Source of the DNA: Lewinellaceae bacterium
Lineage (GTDB): Bacteria > Bacteroidota > Bacteroidia > Chitinophagales > Saprospiraceae
DNA length: 64,000 nt
Assembly: GCA_016716135.1 (NCBI GenBank)
Contig: JADJWX010000028.1
Location: 186,001 to 250,000 of the forward strand
Direction of reading: 5' to 3'
The stretch's first letter is position 1; each line of letters starts with the position of its first letter. The notes beneath the pieces were generated by a model. The model did not search any database, was not told the DNA's origin, and saw only the letters and a program-made list of their open reading frames with translations. The position numbers and the translations under genes were made by a program. Positions 1-9,772 of this stretch are shown one piece after another.

Positions 1-61
1 CCGCATGGAATAGGCTTTATGCACTTCCGGTTTTTTCCGCATCCCACTGCGAAAAAACACC

Positions 62-1018
62 ATGCACTACCTGAGATCAATTTTCCCGCTTGTCTTTTTG
101 TTCCTTCTTGTTTCTGCCTGCCGTCAGGATCAATCACATGCCCCGAACTTACAGGCTGAAAAACCCGTAGCTGCCGAAACGGATATGGCTGCAACGTATT
201 CAGAAACCGAAGGCTTCCGGGAGAAAGCAGCTTTCCACTCAACTTCTGCCCAGGCAAACCACTGGGATACGGTAAAAAAACTGGTCCGCCGGGCCGAGTT
301 GTCTTTTCGCACGCCCGATGTGCTTAAGGCTACCCTGGCCATTGAAGACATTGTCCGGAAAAACGGCGGTTTTGTTTTGGAAAATAAACTCGTTCAAACC
401 GTTTCCGAACAATTCGACACCCCTGTCAGCAAGGATTCCCTGCTGGAAACCACCGTTTTCCAAATCACCAACAACCTTGTCGTGCGGGTACCGGCTAAAC
501 AACTCGACACTACCCTGCGCGCCATTGGCCATTGGTCTGAACAACTCGACTACCGGACAATCACCGCAGAAGATGTCAGTTTGAAGGCCCTGGAAGAACA
601 ACTTGCCCAACTCCGGAACCAACAATATCAAACTGATTTGCAGCGGGATATTGCCACTAACCCGACGAAACTGCCCGACGTAGTACAGGCGCGCCGCAAC
701 ACCCTGGCCGCCCGCGCGGCTGCAGACGCCGCAACCCTGGAACAATTGCGGCTCGACGATGCCGTACAACTCAGCACGCTGACGATTGCGCTGCATCAAC
801 GCCCGGTTACCAAAAAAGTACGCATTGCCCAGCCACAACCAACAGTGGCCTGGACACCCGGACTGGCCGCCCAATTGCAAGAGGCTTTTCGGACAGGTTG
901 GAATGGCTTGGAGGCTATGCTCGTTTTTTTGGTCGGGCTATGGCCGCTACTGTTCATCGGCGCTTTGCTCTGGTGGGCCCTGCGCAAACGGCATCTTATT
1001 CCGGCATTTAAAAAATAA
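62..1018 (+). CDS. DUF4349 domain lipoprotein
   Basis: Predicted 318-residue cell-envelope protein. The N-terminus is a lipoprotein signal with a hydrophobic stretch ending in a lipobox-like VSAC at residues 17-20. Residues about 75-265 fit DUF4349: a strand-rich start (RRAELSFRTPDV), a GGFV turn, and a long helical middle rich in Leu, Gln and Arg that probably forms a coiled coil. A hydrophobic segment at about 282-305 followed by basic residues is a C-terminal membrane anchor. DUF4349 proteins are widespread and their function is unknown. It is convergent with the phosphotransferase gene that ends at 1022. Family assignment is by remembered pattern; no catalytic role can be given. Confidence 0.8.
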   Translation: MHYLRSIFPLVFLFLLVSACRQDQSHAPNLQAEKPVAAETDMAATYSETEGFREKAAFHSTSAQANHWDTVKKLVRRAELSFRTPDVLKATLAIEDIVRKNGGFVLENKLVQTVSEQFDTPVSKDSLLETTVFQITNNLVVRVPAKQLDTTLRAIGHWSEQLDYRTITAEDVSLKALEEQLAQLRNQQYQTDLQRDIATNPTKLPDVVQARRNTLAARAAADAATLEQLRLDDAVQLSTLTIALHQRPVTKKVRIAQPQPTVAWTPGLAAQLQEAFRTGWNGLEAMLVFLVGLWPLLFIGALLWWALRKRHLIPAFKK

Positions 1019-1021
1019 AGG

Positions 1022-2041
1022 TCAAACCGCACCCGGATCGATCTGCTCCAAATACGCCTGCATCAAACGCCAGTATTGCTGCACCTGTTCGGTCGCCTCC
1101 GGCGTTTGATGCTGGCGCATGGCCAGCAGCGCAATTTTCAACCGCACATTGGCCCGGTAGGCTTTAAAAAACAAAAACAAGCGTTGATCCTCGGCCTTGG
1201 GAAACACATTCCAATGCCGGGTATAGGCTTGCAAAAAAATACCGGCAAGTTCGGCATGCCCCTGCGCTTCCAGGTCCATACATAGAAAGGCGAGTTCGTT
1301 CAGGATATCCGATTGCCGGTAATGTTCACTGAACTCGATACAATCGAACACCACGGGGCCATTTTTTGTCAAAAAAATATTTCGGGTATGCAAGTCGCCG
1401 TGACCATCCACCCAAAAGCCATTGCGCCGGCGTTCCTTCAGGCGTTCGCTGTGGTTTTCTAAAAATGCAGGCAAATAATTGCGCCAATGTTCCAGTTGGG
1501 CATTGGTATGCGCTCCCAGCAGTTGCGCGATATCGGCACTAAAACGAAAGAGATCGGCAAAGTCCGACCAAAGCGCTGCCGGGTGAAATTGTTCCGAATC
1601 CGGCAGGATTACCGATTTGTGAAACGGCGCCAATACCCCGGCCAATTGCTCCAGGTGTTGGCTGGTCACTTTTCCACCGGCCAGGAGTTTATCCATCTGC
1701 CGTTGGTTATCCATACGTAGCATTTGCAAGGCATAGTCAAGGGGCGGCACGCCGGCAGCTCCGATCGTAACCTGTCCATCAACTACACCCACCGGCAATA
1801 CGTCCAGGTACATTTCCGGCGCCAACCGCCGGTTCAGGCGCAATTCCTCCCGGCAGAAAAAATGGCGCTTCTCCAGGGTGCTGAAATCCAAAAAACCAAA
1901 GGTCAGCGGCTTTTTCAGTTTGAACGCAAAGTGCCGGGTAAGAATCACCCAGGAAATATGGGTTTCTACCAGTTCAATTTGTTCTCCGTTTCCCGGAACC
2001 GTGCCGGTTTTCAGAATGGATTGTATTTGATCATCGGTCAT
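1022..2041 (-). CDS. COG2187-type aminoglycoside phosphotransferase family protein
   Basis: A 339-residue protein of the APH/protein-kinase-like fold. The catalytic loop HGDLHTRNIF and the following FDCIEF metal-binding segment are clear, as is a DILNELAFLCMDL stretch typical of the COG2187 group. The open reading frame extends upstream to 2179, but the start is placed at the ATG at 2041 (MTDDQIQ), which overlaps the end of the upstream ATPase gene by 11 bp. In many bacteria this phosphotransferase domain and the AAA kinase domain occur on one polypeptide. Here they are two overlapping genes in the order ATPase then phosphotransferase, so they are almost certainly co-translated. The natural substrate is unknown. 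Confidence 0.82.
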   Translation of the reverse strand: MTDDQIQSILKTGTVPGNGEQIELVETHISWVILTRHFAFKLKKPLTFGFLDFSTLEKRHFFCREELRLNRRLAPEMYLDVLPVGVVDGQVTIGAAGVPPLDYALQMLRMDNQRQMDKLLAGGKVTSQHLEQLAGVLAPFHKSVILPDSEQFHPAALWSDFADLFRFSADIAQLLGAHTNAQLEHWRNYLPAFLENHSERLKERRRNGFWVDGHGDLHTRNIFLTKNGPVVFDCIEFSEHYRQSDILNELAFLCMDLEAQGHAELAGIFLQAYTRHWNVFPKAEDQRLFLFFKAYRANVRLKIALLAMRQHQTPEATEQVQQYWRLMQAYLEQIDPGAV

Positions 2042-2534
2042 GAATCGATCGAACGTATTGGTCAATTTTTTCAATTTGCACATCCAGGGAGTCGGTATCC
2101 GAACGAACAACCAACACCGGCGCTTCCCAAGCCTCAAATGCGGCCCGGATTTTTTCATAAACAGCAAAATCCGCCTCACTGTCAGGCCGGGTCTTTTGAA
2201 GCCGCTGGCGGATTACCGCCTCAGCTGCCTCTACCTGAACCCGGATTACCGGCACATCGTACTTCGCAGCCAATGCCTCAAATGGCGCCCGGATATTTTT
2301 TTTGTAAAACGTGCTGTCCACAACGGCATTACCGCCGCCGGCCAGTACGCTCCCGACTTTTTCCAACATCGCCGCATATACTTTTTCCTTGTCGCCGGGT
2401 GCATAATGCCCGCGCAAACCCAAGTCATTCCGGATCAGGTCGCTGTTGATATGCACGCCGCCAAAACGAGCCACGTAGGTCCTTGCCAACGTACTTTTGC
2501 CTGAACCGGGAAGCCCCGAAATTAGAAGCAACAT
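2031..2534 (-). CDS. AAA family ATPase / zeta-toxin-like small kinase
   Basis: A 167-residue P-loop protein with Walker A GLPGSGKST at residues 7-15 and a later VVDSTFYKK segment resembling the substrate-binding region of COG0645 small kinases. It is the upstream partner of the phosphotransferase gene, which it overlaps by 11 bp. A Bacteroidota -7 box reading TAGCTTTG on the minus strand lies at 2592-2599, about 58 bp from the ATG, and would transcribe both genes. The pair corresponds to the two halves of the bifunctional ATP-binding/phosphotransferase proteins of other phyla. The substrate is unknown. Confidence 0.82.
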   Translation of the reverse strand: MLLLISGLPGSGKSTLARTYVARFGGVHINSDLIRNDLGLRGHYAPGDKEKVYAAMLEKVGSVLAGGGNAVVDSTFYKKNIRAPFEALAAKYDVPVIRVQVEAAEAVIRQRLQKTRPDSEADFAVYEKIRAAFEAWEAPVLVVRSDTDSLDVQIEKIDQYVRSIHDR

Positions 2535-2591
2535 ATTTCTGACTCGCAGTTGGTGAACAAAAAAAGCCGCAAAAAATCGTAGCTATATATT

Positions 2592-2599
2592 CAAAGCTA
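2592..2599 (-). promoter_or_regulatory. -7 box for the AAA kinase/phosphotransferase pair
   Basis: On the minus strand this reads TAGCTTTG, matching the Bacteroidota TAnnTTTG consensus, about 58 bp upstream of the ATG at 2534. Confidence 0.5.
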
Positions 2600-2706
2600 A
2601 GGCGTCGCATACCCCGTCGGCATGATCAAGATTAGGGCGCCCGTTGATGCAGGTCGTTGGCCAGTAAATATATCACCAGCTACCTTGCCGGATAGAATTT
2701 TTCCAA

Positions 2707-4440
2707 ATGAATGGCGGCCAACAAATTGCAGAAATACTGAAAAACACAGGCATCCAGCACCTGTTCACACTTTGTGGCGGACATATCGGTCCTGTTTATG
2801 TGGAAGCCGCCCGGGCCGGCATTCGGGTCTGGGACGTTCGCCACGAAGCAACGGCCGTGTTTGCCGCCGATGCTGTCGCCCGGCTTACCGGCTTGCCTGG
2901 GGTTGCTGCCGTTACGGCTGGCCCTGGGGTCACCAATGCTATCACGGCAGTGAAAAACGCGCAAATGGCCCAATCGCCTTTGCTGCTGCTCGGCGGTGCC
3001 ACCGCCACCCTGCTCCGAAACCGCGGAGCACTGCAAGACATCGATCAGGTTTCGCTGCTGCGTTCGGCAGTAAAATACGAAGTGCAGGCCAGTCGCCTGC
3101 GCGAACTCCCGGATTTGCTGCGCCGCACCCTTCAGACAGCCTGCATGGGCGTGCCCGGCCCGGTTTTTCTGGAGTTGCCAGTCGATTTATTGTATCCGGA
3201 AGAAACTGTGCGCGAATGGTATGGCCGGAAAAACAAAAAAGCCGCCGGGCTCAAGGAAAAGCTCATGCATTGGTATATCAACCGGCATGTAAACCACTTG
3301 TTTGCCGGTAGGCAACCCAATTTATCCGGGGCAAATTCGAAAACACCCGGCGATCTGCCCGATTTCTCGGCATCAACAGTGCAAGCGATCGTCCGCCAAT
3401 TGCATCGTGCGCAGAAGCCAGTCATGCTGTTGGGTAGTGGCGCCCTCACCCGGCCAACTTTGGCAGCCAACCTCGCTTTGGCAGTGACCCGCCTGGGCAT
3501 ACCGGTTTACCTGAGCGGCATGGCGCGCGGCCTGCTGGGCCGGGAAAGTTCCATCCAGTTTTTTCACCACCGGAAAGAGGCACTGCGCGAAGCCGATTGT
3601 ATTGTGCTGGCCGGGGTGCCTGCCGATTTCCGCCTCGACTATGGGCAGGCGTTGAACCGCAAGGCAAAAAAGATCGCCATCAACCGTAGCCACCAGGACC
3701 TCCACAAAAACCTGCACCCCAACCGCGCCGTGTGCACCGATCCGGCCAGGTTTTTAATCGCTTTAGCAGATGCTGCCGGCGAGCTACCCTCTTGGACGGA
3801 ATGGAAAAATACACTGCAAAACCGGGATGCGGCGCGGGAACAAACCATTACAGAAATGGCGGGTGAAGTGCTCCCGGAAATCAACCCCCTGGCTTTGTTT
3901 CGCCATCTCGAACAGGTGTTGCCCGACAACACAGTGTTGGTGGCCGACGGGGGCGATTTTGCCGCAACAGCAGCCTATACCCTCCGCCCACGCAAACCAC
4001 TGAGTTGGCTCGACCCCGGAGTATTTGGCACATTGGGGGTTGGCGGAGGCTTTGCCCTGGGTGCGGCTGCCTGCTTCCCCGATGACTACATCTGGATAAT
4101 TTATGGCGACGGCAGTGCCGCCTACAGTCTGGCCGAGTTTGAAACCTTTGCCAAAAACGGCCTGAAAATCTGCGGCATTGTGGGCAATAACGGCTCCTGG
4201 GAACAAATCGCCCGCGACCAGGTCCACTTGCTCGGCGCCGACACTGCCGTTTCACTGCCCAGAACCGACTATCACCGTGTGGTGCAGGGTTATGGCGCTG
4301 CCGGCGAACGGGTAGACAATCTGGACGATTTTCAACAAGCCGTGGGGCGCGCCAAAATCAGCATGGACAAAGGCGTACCCTATTTGATCAACGCAGTGAT
4401 CGGTTCCACTGCATTCCGCAAAGGCAGCATTTCCATGTGA
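2707..4440 (+). CDS. ThDP-dependent enzyme, ILVBL/2-hydroxyacyl-CoA lyase-like
   Basis: A 577-residue protein of the acetolactate synthase/oxalyl-CoA decarboxylase superfamily. The N-terminal pyrimidine-binding domain carries the catalytic glutamate in RHEATAVFAADAVAR. The middle domain (about 220-345) has the transhydrogenase-like fold pattern, and the C-terminal domain has the ThDP-Mg motif from GDGSAAYSLAEF to the VGNNGSWEQIARDQ segment. The GSWEQIARDQ and YHRVVQGYG segments resemble ILVBL/HACL2 proteins more than biosynthetic acetolactate synthases. It lies 24 bp upstream of a CoA-transferase. A reasonable inference is that 2-hydroxy acids are activated to CoA esters and then cleaved. Acetolactate synthase or oxalyl-CoA decarboxylase activity cannot be excluded. 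Confidence 0.8.
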   Translation: MNGGQQIAEILKNTGIQHLFTLCGGHIGPVYVEAARAGIRVWDVRHEATAVFAADAVARLTGLPGVAAVTAGPGVTNAITAVKNAQMAQSPLLLLGGATATLLRNRGALQDIDQVSLLRSAVKYEVQASRLRELPDLLRRTLQTACMGVPGPVFLELPVDLLYPEETVREWYGRKNKKAAGLKEKLMHWYINRHVNHLFAGRQPNLSGANSKTPGDLPDFSASTVQAIVRQLHRAQKPVMLLGSGALTRPTLAANLALAVTRLGIPVYLSGMARGLLGRESSIQFFHHRKEALREADCIVLAGVPADFRLDYGQALNRKAKKIAINRSHQDLHKNLHPNRAVCTDPARFLIALADAAGELPSWTEWKNTLQNRDAAREQTITEMAGEVLPEINPLALFRHLEQVLPDNTVLVADGGDFAATAAYTLRPRKPLSWLDPGVFGTLGVGGGFALGAAACFPDDYIWIIYGDGSAAYSLAEFETFAKNGLKICGIVGNNGSWEQIARDQVHLLGADTAVSLPRTDYHRVVQGYGAAGERVDNLDDFQQAVGRAKISMDKGVPYLINAVIGSTAFRKGSISM

Positions 4441-4464
4441 TCCGTTCACTAAAAAACACTTCCT

Positions 4465-6198
4465 ATGAACCTGCTAGAACGTATTCGACTTATACTCCAT
4501 ATGCTGCGCTGGCGCTTCAGCTGGTCAAAAAAAGACCTGGATTACCTGCCGGCAGCGCCGGTTTCTTCCAAATTTATCACCGCCCGCAAAGCAGCCGAGC
4601 TGATTCCCGAAGGCAGCACCGTTTTCTCCAACGGTCTGGCAGGCAACGCCCGGTGCTCGGTGTTTTTTTGGGCAATTCGAGAACATTTTAAAAAAACAGG
4701 CGCGCCAAAAAATCTGACCTGGGTCAATGTCGGCGCACAGGGCGGCCGGGGAAAAGTCCCGGGTACCATCGAAGAACTGGGCTTGCCGGGGTTGATGCTC
4801 CGTTACATTGCCGGGCACCTGGAAACCTGCAAGGCACAACTCCAACTGGCGGAAAGCCGGCAACTGGAATTGCACACAATACCGCAGGGCGTGATGACTT
4901 TGCTGCTGGACAGCCAAACGCATGGTCAGAATCATTTGCGAAGCCAGGTTGGTGTGAATACGTTTTTAGACCCGCGCACAGGCAAGGGGACCGCCCTTTC
5001 CGCCAATGCCCGCTCGCAATACGTAGCCGTTGACGCCGACGAAAAAGCGCTGTTGTATTTTTTGCCAAAAATCAAGATCGCACTGATTAACGCCCCTTAC
5101 GCCGATGCCGAAGGCAATATTTATTTTAAAAATGCCGCCACCTGGACGGAGAACATCCCGTCGGCACAGGCTGCGCATGCCAATGGCGGGAAGGTGTTCG
5201 TCACTGTGAGCGGCATTATTCCAAAATCGGAATCGGAAATAAACATGCCTGCATCCGACGTGGACTACATCGTAGTGCATCCTTACAACGAACAAACGGC
5301 CTCCATCCGGCAAAGGCGCTACTGGCCAATGTTTTGTCCCGGGGCAACAACCGACCTGCGTAAGGCTGCGCAGCAATTGCGGTTTATCAATAATTTTTTA
5401 AAAATAACGCCGGTGCGCGGCGCGGTTGAATTTGCGCTTGCGCGGCTTGGCGCCCGGGTGTTTGCCGATGCGGTAAACCAGGGGGCTATGGTAAACATCG
5501 GCGTAGGTTTTCCGGAGGAAGTAGCCCGGCAATTGATCGAGCAGGGCTTGTCCGATCAGCTGTTGTTCACCACGGAGGCCGGCGCCTACGGCGGCTTGCC
5601 GGCGCCCGGTATTTTTTTTAGCGCAGCCATTGGGCCCCACCACCTGGAATCATCCCTCGATATGTTCCGTCGATACCAGTACACCCTCGATGTGGCGGTG
5701 CTTGGTTTTTTACAGGTCGACAGCGCCGGCAATGTGAACGCCTCCCACCGGGGCGAACGGCTGACGGATATCGTTGGGCCAGGTGGCTTCCCCGACATTG
5801 CCGCCGGCGCCAAAACGATTATTTTCATTGGCACCTGGATGGCTCATGCGCGATTTGAACTGCACGATTCCGGGCTGCGAATTGCACGACCCGGGCCGTA
5901 TAAATTTGTGAAACAAGTCAGCCACGTCACGTTTAGCGCCCGCGAGGCTCTGCGCATGGGCAAGTCGGTGTTCTACGTGACCAACGTCGGCGTGTTTGCC
6001 CTCACGCCCAAAGGCCTCGAACTCCGGCAGGTTATGCCGGGCATCAATATCGAACGGGATATCCTGCAAGCTTGCCCCGCTACCATCCATCTGCCGGAAA
6101 ACGGACAGGTCCAGATTGTAGAAAATTCCGTGTTGAACGGCAAGGAGTTTGCGCTGCAACTGAAAAAAACGGCTCCGAAAAAAATGATGCCTGCCTGA
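4465..6198 (+). CDS. Family I acyl-CoA:acetate/3-ketoacid CoA-transferase, fused A and B halves
   Basis: A 577-residue single-chain CoA-transferase. The N-terminal half begins with the AAELIPEGSTVFSNG glycine loop. The C-terminal half has the MVNIGVGFPEEVA pattern followed by LLFTTEAGAYGGLPAPG, where the Glu of TTEAG fits the catalytic glutamate of family I enzymes. Family I enzymes move CoA between carboxylic acids through a glutamyl-CoA intermediate. The gene follows the ThDP enzyme by 24 bp and is likely co-transcribed with it; an epimerase gene follows 109 bp later. The first 35 residues, containing MLRWRFSWSKKDLDYLP, are an extra N-terminal extension. The physiological acid is unknown. 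Confidence 0.82.
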   Translation: MNLLERIRLILHMLRWRFSWSKKDLDYLPAAPVSSKFITARKAAELIPEGSTVFSNGLAGNARCSVFFWAIREHFKKTGAPKNLTWVNVGAQGGRGKVPGTIEELGLPGLMLRYIAGHLETCKAQLQLAESRQLELHTIPQGVMTLLLDSQTHGQNHLRSQVGVNTFLDPRTGKGTALSANARSQYVAVDADEKALLYFLPKIKIALINAPYADAEGNIYFKNAATWTENIPSAQAAHANGGKVFVTVSGIIPKSESEINMPASDVDYIVVHPYNEQTASIRQRRYWPMFCPGATTDLRKAAQQLRFINNFLKITPVRGAVEFALARLGARVFADAVNQGAMVNIGVGFPEEVARQLIEQGLSDQLLFTTEAGAYGGLPAPGIFFSAAIGPHHLESSLDMFRRYQYTLDVAVLGFLQVDSAGNVNASHRGERLTDIVGPGGFPDIAAGAKTIIFIGTWMAHARFELHDSGLRIARPGPYKFVKQVSHVTFSAREALRMGKSVFYVTNVGVFALTPKGLELRQVMPGINIERDILQACPATIHLPENGQVQIVENSVLNGKEFALQLKKTAPKKMMPA

Positions 6199-6307
6199 GC
6201 CGCCTGTCTGCAATTGCTTCAAATGGAAGTTCGTACCATTGTGCACAGGCTTTTTGTGAAACAACTGATGAGCCCGCTTTTGATGCGAATCAGATTTAGG
6301 CATATTC

Positions 6308-7313
6308 ATGGCAAAAATATTCATCACAGGGGCAACCGGTTACATCGGGGCCCGGCTGAGTCTTAAACTGGCGGGGCAGGGCCGGCAGGTGCGCGCTCTG
6401 GTACGCAACCCGGAAAAGATGAAATACATTCAACACCCCAATATTTCCGGTATTGAAGTTGCGCTGCACAACGTGGAATTGCTGCAACAGGCCATGACGG
6501 GCTGTTCGGAAGTGTATCATATCGCGGCGTTGGCGGGCGTGTGGCATCCCGATCCGCAGGCTTTTCATAAAATCAATGTCCAAGGCAGTTTGAATATCCT
6601 GGAAGCAGCTCGCCGCGCCGGGATTCGCCGGGTGGTGCTTACCTCCACCGCCGGTGTCATGGGCCCCACGCCGGACGGCAGCCCAGTTCAGGAACATACC
6701 AATACCAACCCCGACCTGACGACGGCCTACGAACGTTCCAAACTGGAAGCCGAGCAAAAAACCCTGGAATTCGCCGACCGGCACGGCCTTGAGCTGATTA
6801 TCGTAAATCCAAGCCGGGTGTACGGCCCCGGCCAATGGAGCGAAAGCAACGGGGTGACTAAAATGATCCGTGGCTATGCAGCCGGCAGGCTGGCGCCTGA
6901 TCCCCGGCAACGGGTACAGCACCGGCAATTACGTTTTTATCGACGACGTGCTGAACGGCCACGTCCTGGCCATGGAAAAAGGTCACCCGGGCGAGCGCTA
7001 CATCCTCGGAGGCGAGAATGCCAGTTACCTTGAATTTTTTGAAAAATTGGCCCAACTGACCGGGCGCCGGCATACCATGATCCGCCTGCCGTTGGAAGCC
7101 ATGCTGGCGTTTGCACATGCCCAGCAGTTTCTGGCCGACAGGTTTGGCCGCAGGCCGATGATCACGCCGCCTTTTGTGCGCAAGTTTGTACGGCACTGGC
7201 CGTTGAGTAGTGAAAAAGCGGAGCATGAACTGGGCTATACCGTTACCGGCCTGGAGGAGGGTATCCGACGGACACTGAACTGGTTGAACGAGGAACGGGA
7301 AAACCAGATTTAA
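6308..7313 (+). pseudogene. NAD-dependent epimerase/dehydratase family protein, frameshifted
   Basis: An extended short-chain dehydrogenase, dihydroflavonol-4-reductase-like. The first frame (from ATG 6308) gives the Rossmann motif GATGYIGARL, the STAGVMGP segment, the catalytic YERSKLEAE (YxxxK) and NPSRVYGPGQ. It then loses homology after MIRGYAAGR. The expected continuation WRLIPGNGYSTGNYVFIDDV is found in the next frame and runs to the stop at 7313. One surplus base near 6877-6893 explains the break. Joined, the protein would be about 334 residues, normal for the family. It may be a real pseudogene or a sequencing indel. Its place after the ThDP/CoA-transferase pair suggests a shared pathway acting on hydroxyacyl or keto compounds, but this is inference. 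Confidence 0.8.
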
Positions 7314-7328
7314 ACGGCAAAATGACGA

Positions 7329-9683
7329 TCACCCGCCATTCAAAATAACAATCTTGGCAATAGCCGCATCGGGGTTTTCAAACAGTTCCGAGCTCGTGGC
7401 AAAAATCAGGTAAACCCCGCTGGCTGCACGGCGGCCGAGGTAATCGCGGCCGTCCCAAACGGCCTGACCACCGAAGGCCTTGCCTTCATAAACAAGATTG
7501 CCGGCCACATCCGTAACCTTTACATTGGCATCGTTGGCCAGCCCGTAAATGGCGATGGGGCCATCGTAATCGGGTCGCACGGGATTGGGATAGGCATAGG
7601 GCTTGGGCGAGTTGATCTTGGTGCCCTTCGTGGCTTCGGCCCGATAGGAGATGAGGCCCTTCACCGTACCGATCCAGACTTCACCGGTGGTATGGTCGAT
7701 GGCGATATCGGTAATTGTGTTGTCGAAAAGCGGGCTGTTGGTGCTGGTAAAATGTTCTTCCTGTACCTCGCCACTTGGCGACTGAACAAACACGCCGGTA
7801 GAGGTGCCGAACCACTTGCGGTTGGCGCCATCCACAGCGATTGTCCGTATTTCTTCGTTTTCAAAAAGGTAGCCGTTAAAACCGTCCACATTTACGATCC
7901 GGCGCGAGCCCTTGCAATTCACGTCAAAAGCATTGCTTCCGCATTCGAAACTGACCGTACCCTGCTGGGTACCCACCCACACATCGCCGTCGAGGTCAAC
8001 TTCCACGCAATACACGGTATTGGAAGGCAGCACACTGTTAGCTGTGGTAAATACCCGGTAGCGGTCGTCGGCCGGGCTGTCGATATCGCTGCCACTGTCG
8101 TACACCATGACCCCGCCGTTGAAGCCAACGGCAAACCATTTGTAGCCGTTCCGGTCTATCGCTACCTGAAGGAGGTTGTTCTCCGGGGAAGCGGAGAAAT
8201 TACGCAGTGTGCCGTCCGCTTTCAGCACGGCAATTGGCGCTGCGGCGTCGTAGTTGCATATCCACAGGTTGCCGGCATCGTCGAAAGCCATGCCGCCGAT
8301 AGCGGTCCGGTTTGCCCCGGAAATGCCGGCGTTTTGCAAAATAGAATTGTACTGGGTATAGCATTTCGTTTGGGCGCCGCCCGAAGTCACTTCCACCAGG
8401 CCACCGGTAAAGCTGCCCACATAAAATTTATCTTCGAAAGGGTGCGGCGCCACACGCCAGAGGTCTTTATCGCAATCGCCGTTTTTCAATTCGGGATTGG
8501 TTTCGCCGTAAAACCTGCTCCATAGCTTGTCCGGATTATAAATGTATAATCCGGCACGGTTGTAGGTCGCGGCCAGGTTTACATCAAAACCGGGTGTAGT
8601 TACGTAAACCGTTCCATTGACCACCGCAATTTCGGAGCTTTGATGGGTATGCGGGGAGTTGAAGCGGAAGCGGTCACAAATGCCGGTATTGTCGTCGAAA
8701 AAACGGAAATCGTCGTTTGCATCGGCCATCCAAAACAGACGGGAGCCTTCCTCCACGGCGTACAGCGGCACCAGCGATTCGCAGGGGCCGCTGACATCGT
8801 AGGGCTGCGACGAACCGGGCGCCAGGTATTGTACCCGGCCGTTAAAATCTTTGCGCCAGCCGATGACCAGTCCCGTGCTTTCGGCACTTAAAAAGGTAAC
8901 TTCCTGCACAGGTTGCGTCCCCAGGGTATCAAGCACCGCGCCGTCGTAGCGGCAAAGCGCATGCTCCAGACCAATAAACAGCCTGTTTTCGTAAGCTTGC
9001 AAGGCGTTTGCCGTGCGCCCCTGCGGGAGCCCGTCCGGCAAACCCAGCAGGCGCCAACGGCTGAAGTCGGCCGGGTTGATATCGTCGGCAGGCAGGCGGT
9101 ACAAGCCCTCCTCGGTGCCGGCGTACAGGTTGTTTTGAAAAACTGCGATGGAGCGGATGGGCAAACCCGTAAACACCGTGTATTCCACTTCTGCCGCTTC
9201 GAGGTTGATTTTTAAAATTCCGAAACCACAGGCGAGGTAGGCGTTTTCCCCTTCAAAAGCAACATCATAAATCTGCTTGTCGCCGCTGATGTTCACATTT
9301 TTTTGAATAAACGGCATGTTCACCACGGAACCATCAGCGGCATTCCACAGGTCCAGGTTACTGTTGGCATAGCTGATCAGCAAGACGTTGGCGTCCTGGT
9401 TAAACCGGATAAAATTTATGCCTACGTCGCTCAGCCCTTCCACTTTGGTGAGAAAACGCGGTGAACGGTCGGCTTTATCCAGTTCAACAAGCGCCCATTC
9501 GGTGGCATAGTAAACTTTAGTGCTGCTTTGCGAAACGGAAACGGCCCGTTGCCAGGGCAGGTGTTGCCGCCACTCGCCGATGCTGATAGACGGGAAGTTG
9601 GTGTTTTGCGCAGCGATAAAATTGCTAAAAAAAACAGCGCACAGTGCAAGCAATGAAACAGTGGAGCGTATCCGGATGTACAT
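7329..9683 (-). CDS. porZ: PorZ-like type IX secretion system beta-propeller protein
   Basis: A 784-residue secreted protein. The start is placed at MYIRIRSTVSLLALC (9683), which gives a normal signal peptide, rather than at the in-frame start 90 bp upstream. The mature start has the PorZ signature GEWRQHLPWQRAVSVSQS followed by KVYYATEWALVELD, and two seven-bladed propeller-like regions with reg_prop motifs such as GDVWVGTQQGTVSF and GEVWIGTVKGLISY. The end carries a T9SS sorting domain, from YAYPNPVRPDYDGPI to the final KIVILNGG. In Porphyromonas, PorZ is a surface component of the attachment complex that delivers A-LPS to cargo. Its presence agrees with the many CTD proteins in this window. 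Confidence 0.8.
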   Translation of the reverse strand: MYIRIRSTVSLLALCAVFFSNFIAAQNTNFPSISIGEWRQHLPWQRAVSVSQSSTKVYYATEWALVELDKADRSPRFLTKVEGLSDVGINFIRFNQDANVLLISYANSNLDLWNAADGSVVNMPFIQKNVNISGDKQIYDVAFEGENAYLACGFGILKINLEAAEVEYTVFTGLPIRSIAVFQNNLYAGTEEGLYRLPADDINPADFSRWRLLGLPDGLPQGRTANALQAYENRLFIGLEHALCRYDGAVLDTLGTQPVQEVTFLSAESTGLVIGWRKDFNGRVQYLAPGSSQPYDVSGPCESLVPLYAVEEGSRLFWMADANDDFRFFDDNTGICDRFRFNSPHTHQSSEIAVVNGTVYVTTPGFDVNLAATYNRAGLYIYNPDKLWSRFYGETNPELKNGDCDKDLWRVAPHPFEDKFYVGSFTGGLVEVTSGGAQTKCYTQYNSILQNAGISGANRTAIGGMAFDDAGNLWICNYDAAAPIAVLKADGTLRNFSASPENNLLQVAIDRNGYKWFAVGFNGGVMVYDSGSDIDSPADDRYRVFTTANSVLPSNTVYCVEVDLDGDVWVGTQQGTVSFECGSNAFDVNCKGSRRIVNVDGFNGYLFENEEIRTIAVDGANRKWFGTSTGVFVQSPSGEVQEEHFTSTNSPLFDNTITDIAIDHTTGEVWIGTVKGLISYRAEATKGTKINSPKPYAYPNPVRPDYDGPIAIYGLANDANVKVTDVAGNLVYEGKAFGGQAVWDGRDYLGRRAASGVYLIFATSSELFENPDAAIAKIVILNGG

Positions 9684-9772
9684 GTGAAACGTCTTGAAGT
9701 GGTCAATCGTAACTGGGTGTAATGGTGCGCTATACCCGAAATGGGTTGCCCGGTGCAATGCCCGAATTAGCA

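Noticed and set aside
2622..3311. Long open frame overlapping the ThDP enzyme
   Set aside because: Arg/Pro/Ser-rich shadow translation in a GC-rich gene. The ThDP-enzyme frame has all family motifs.
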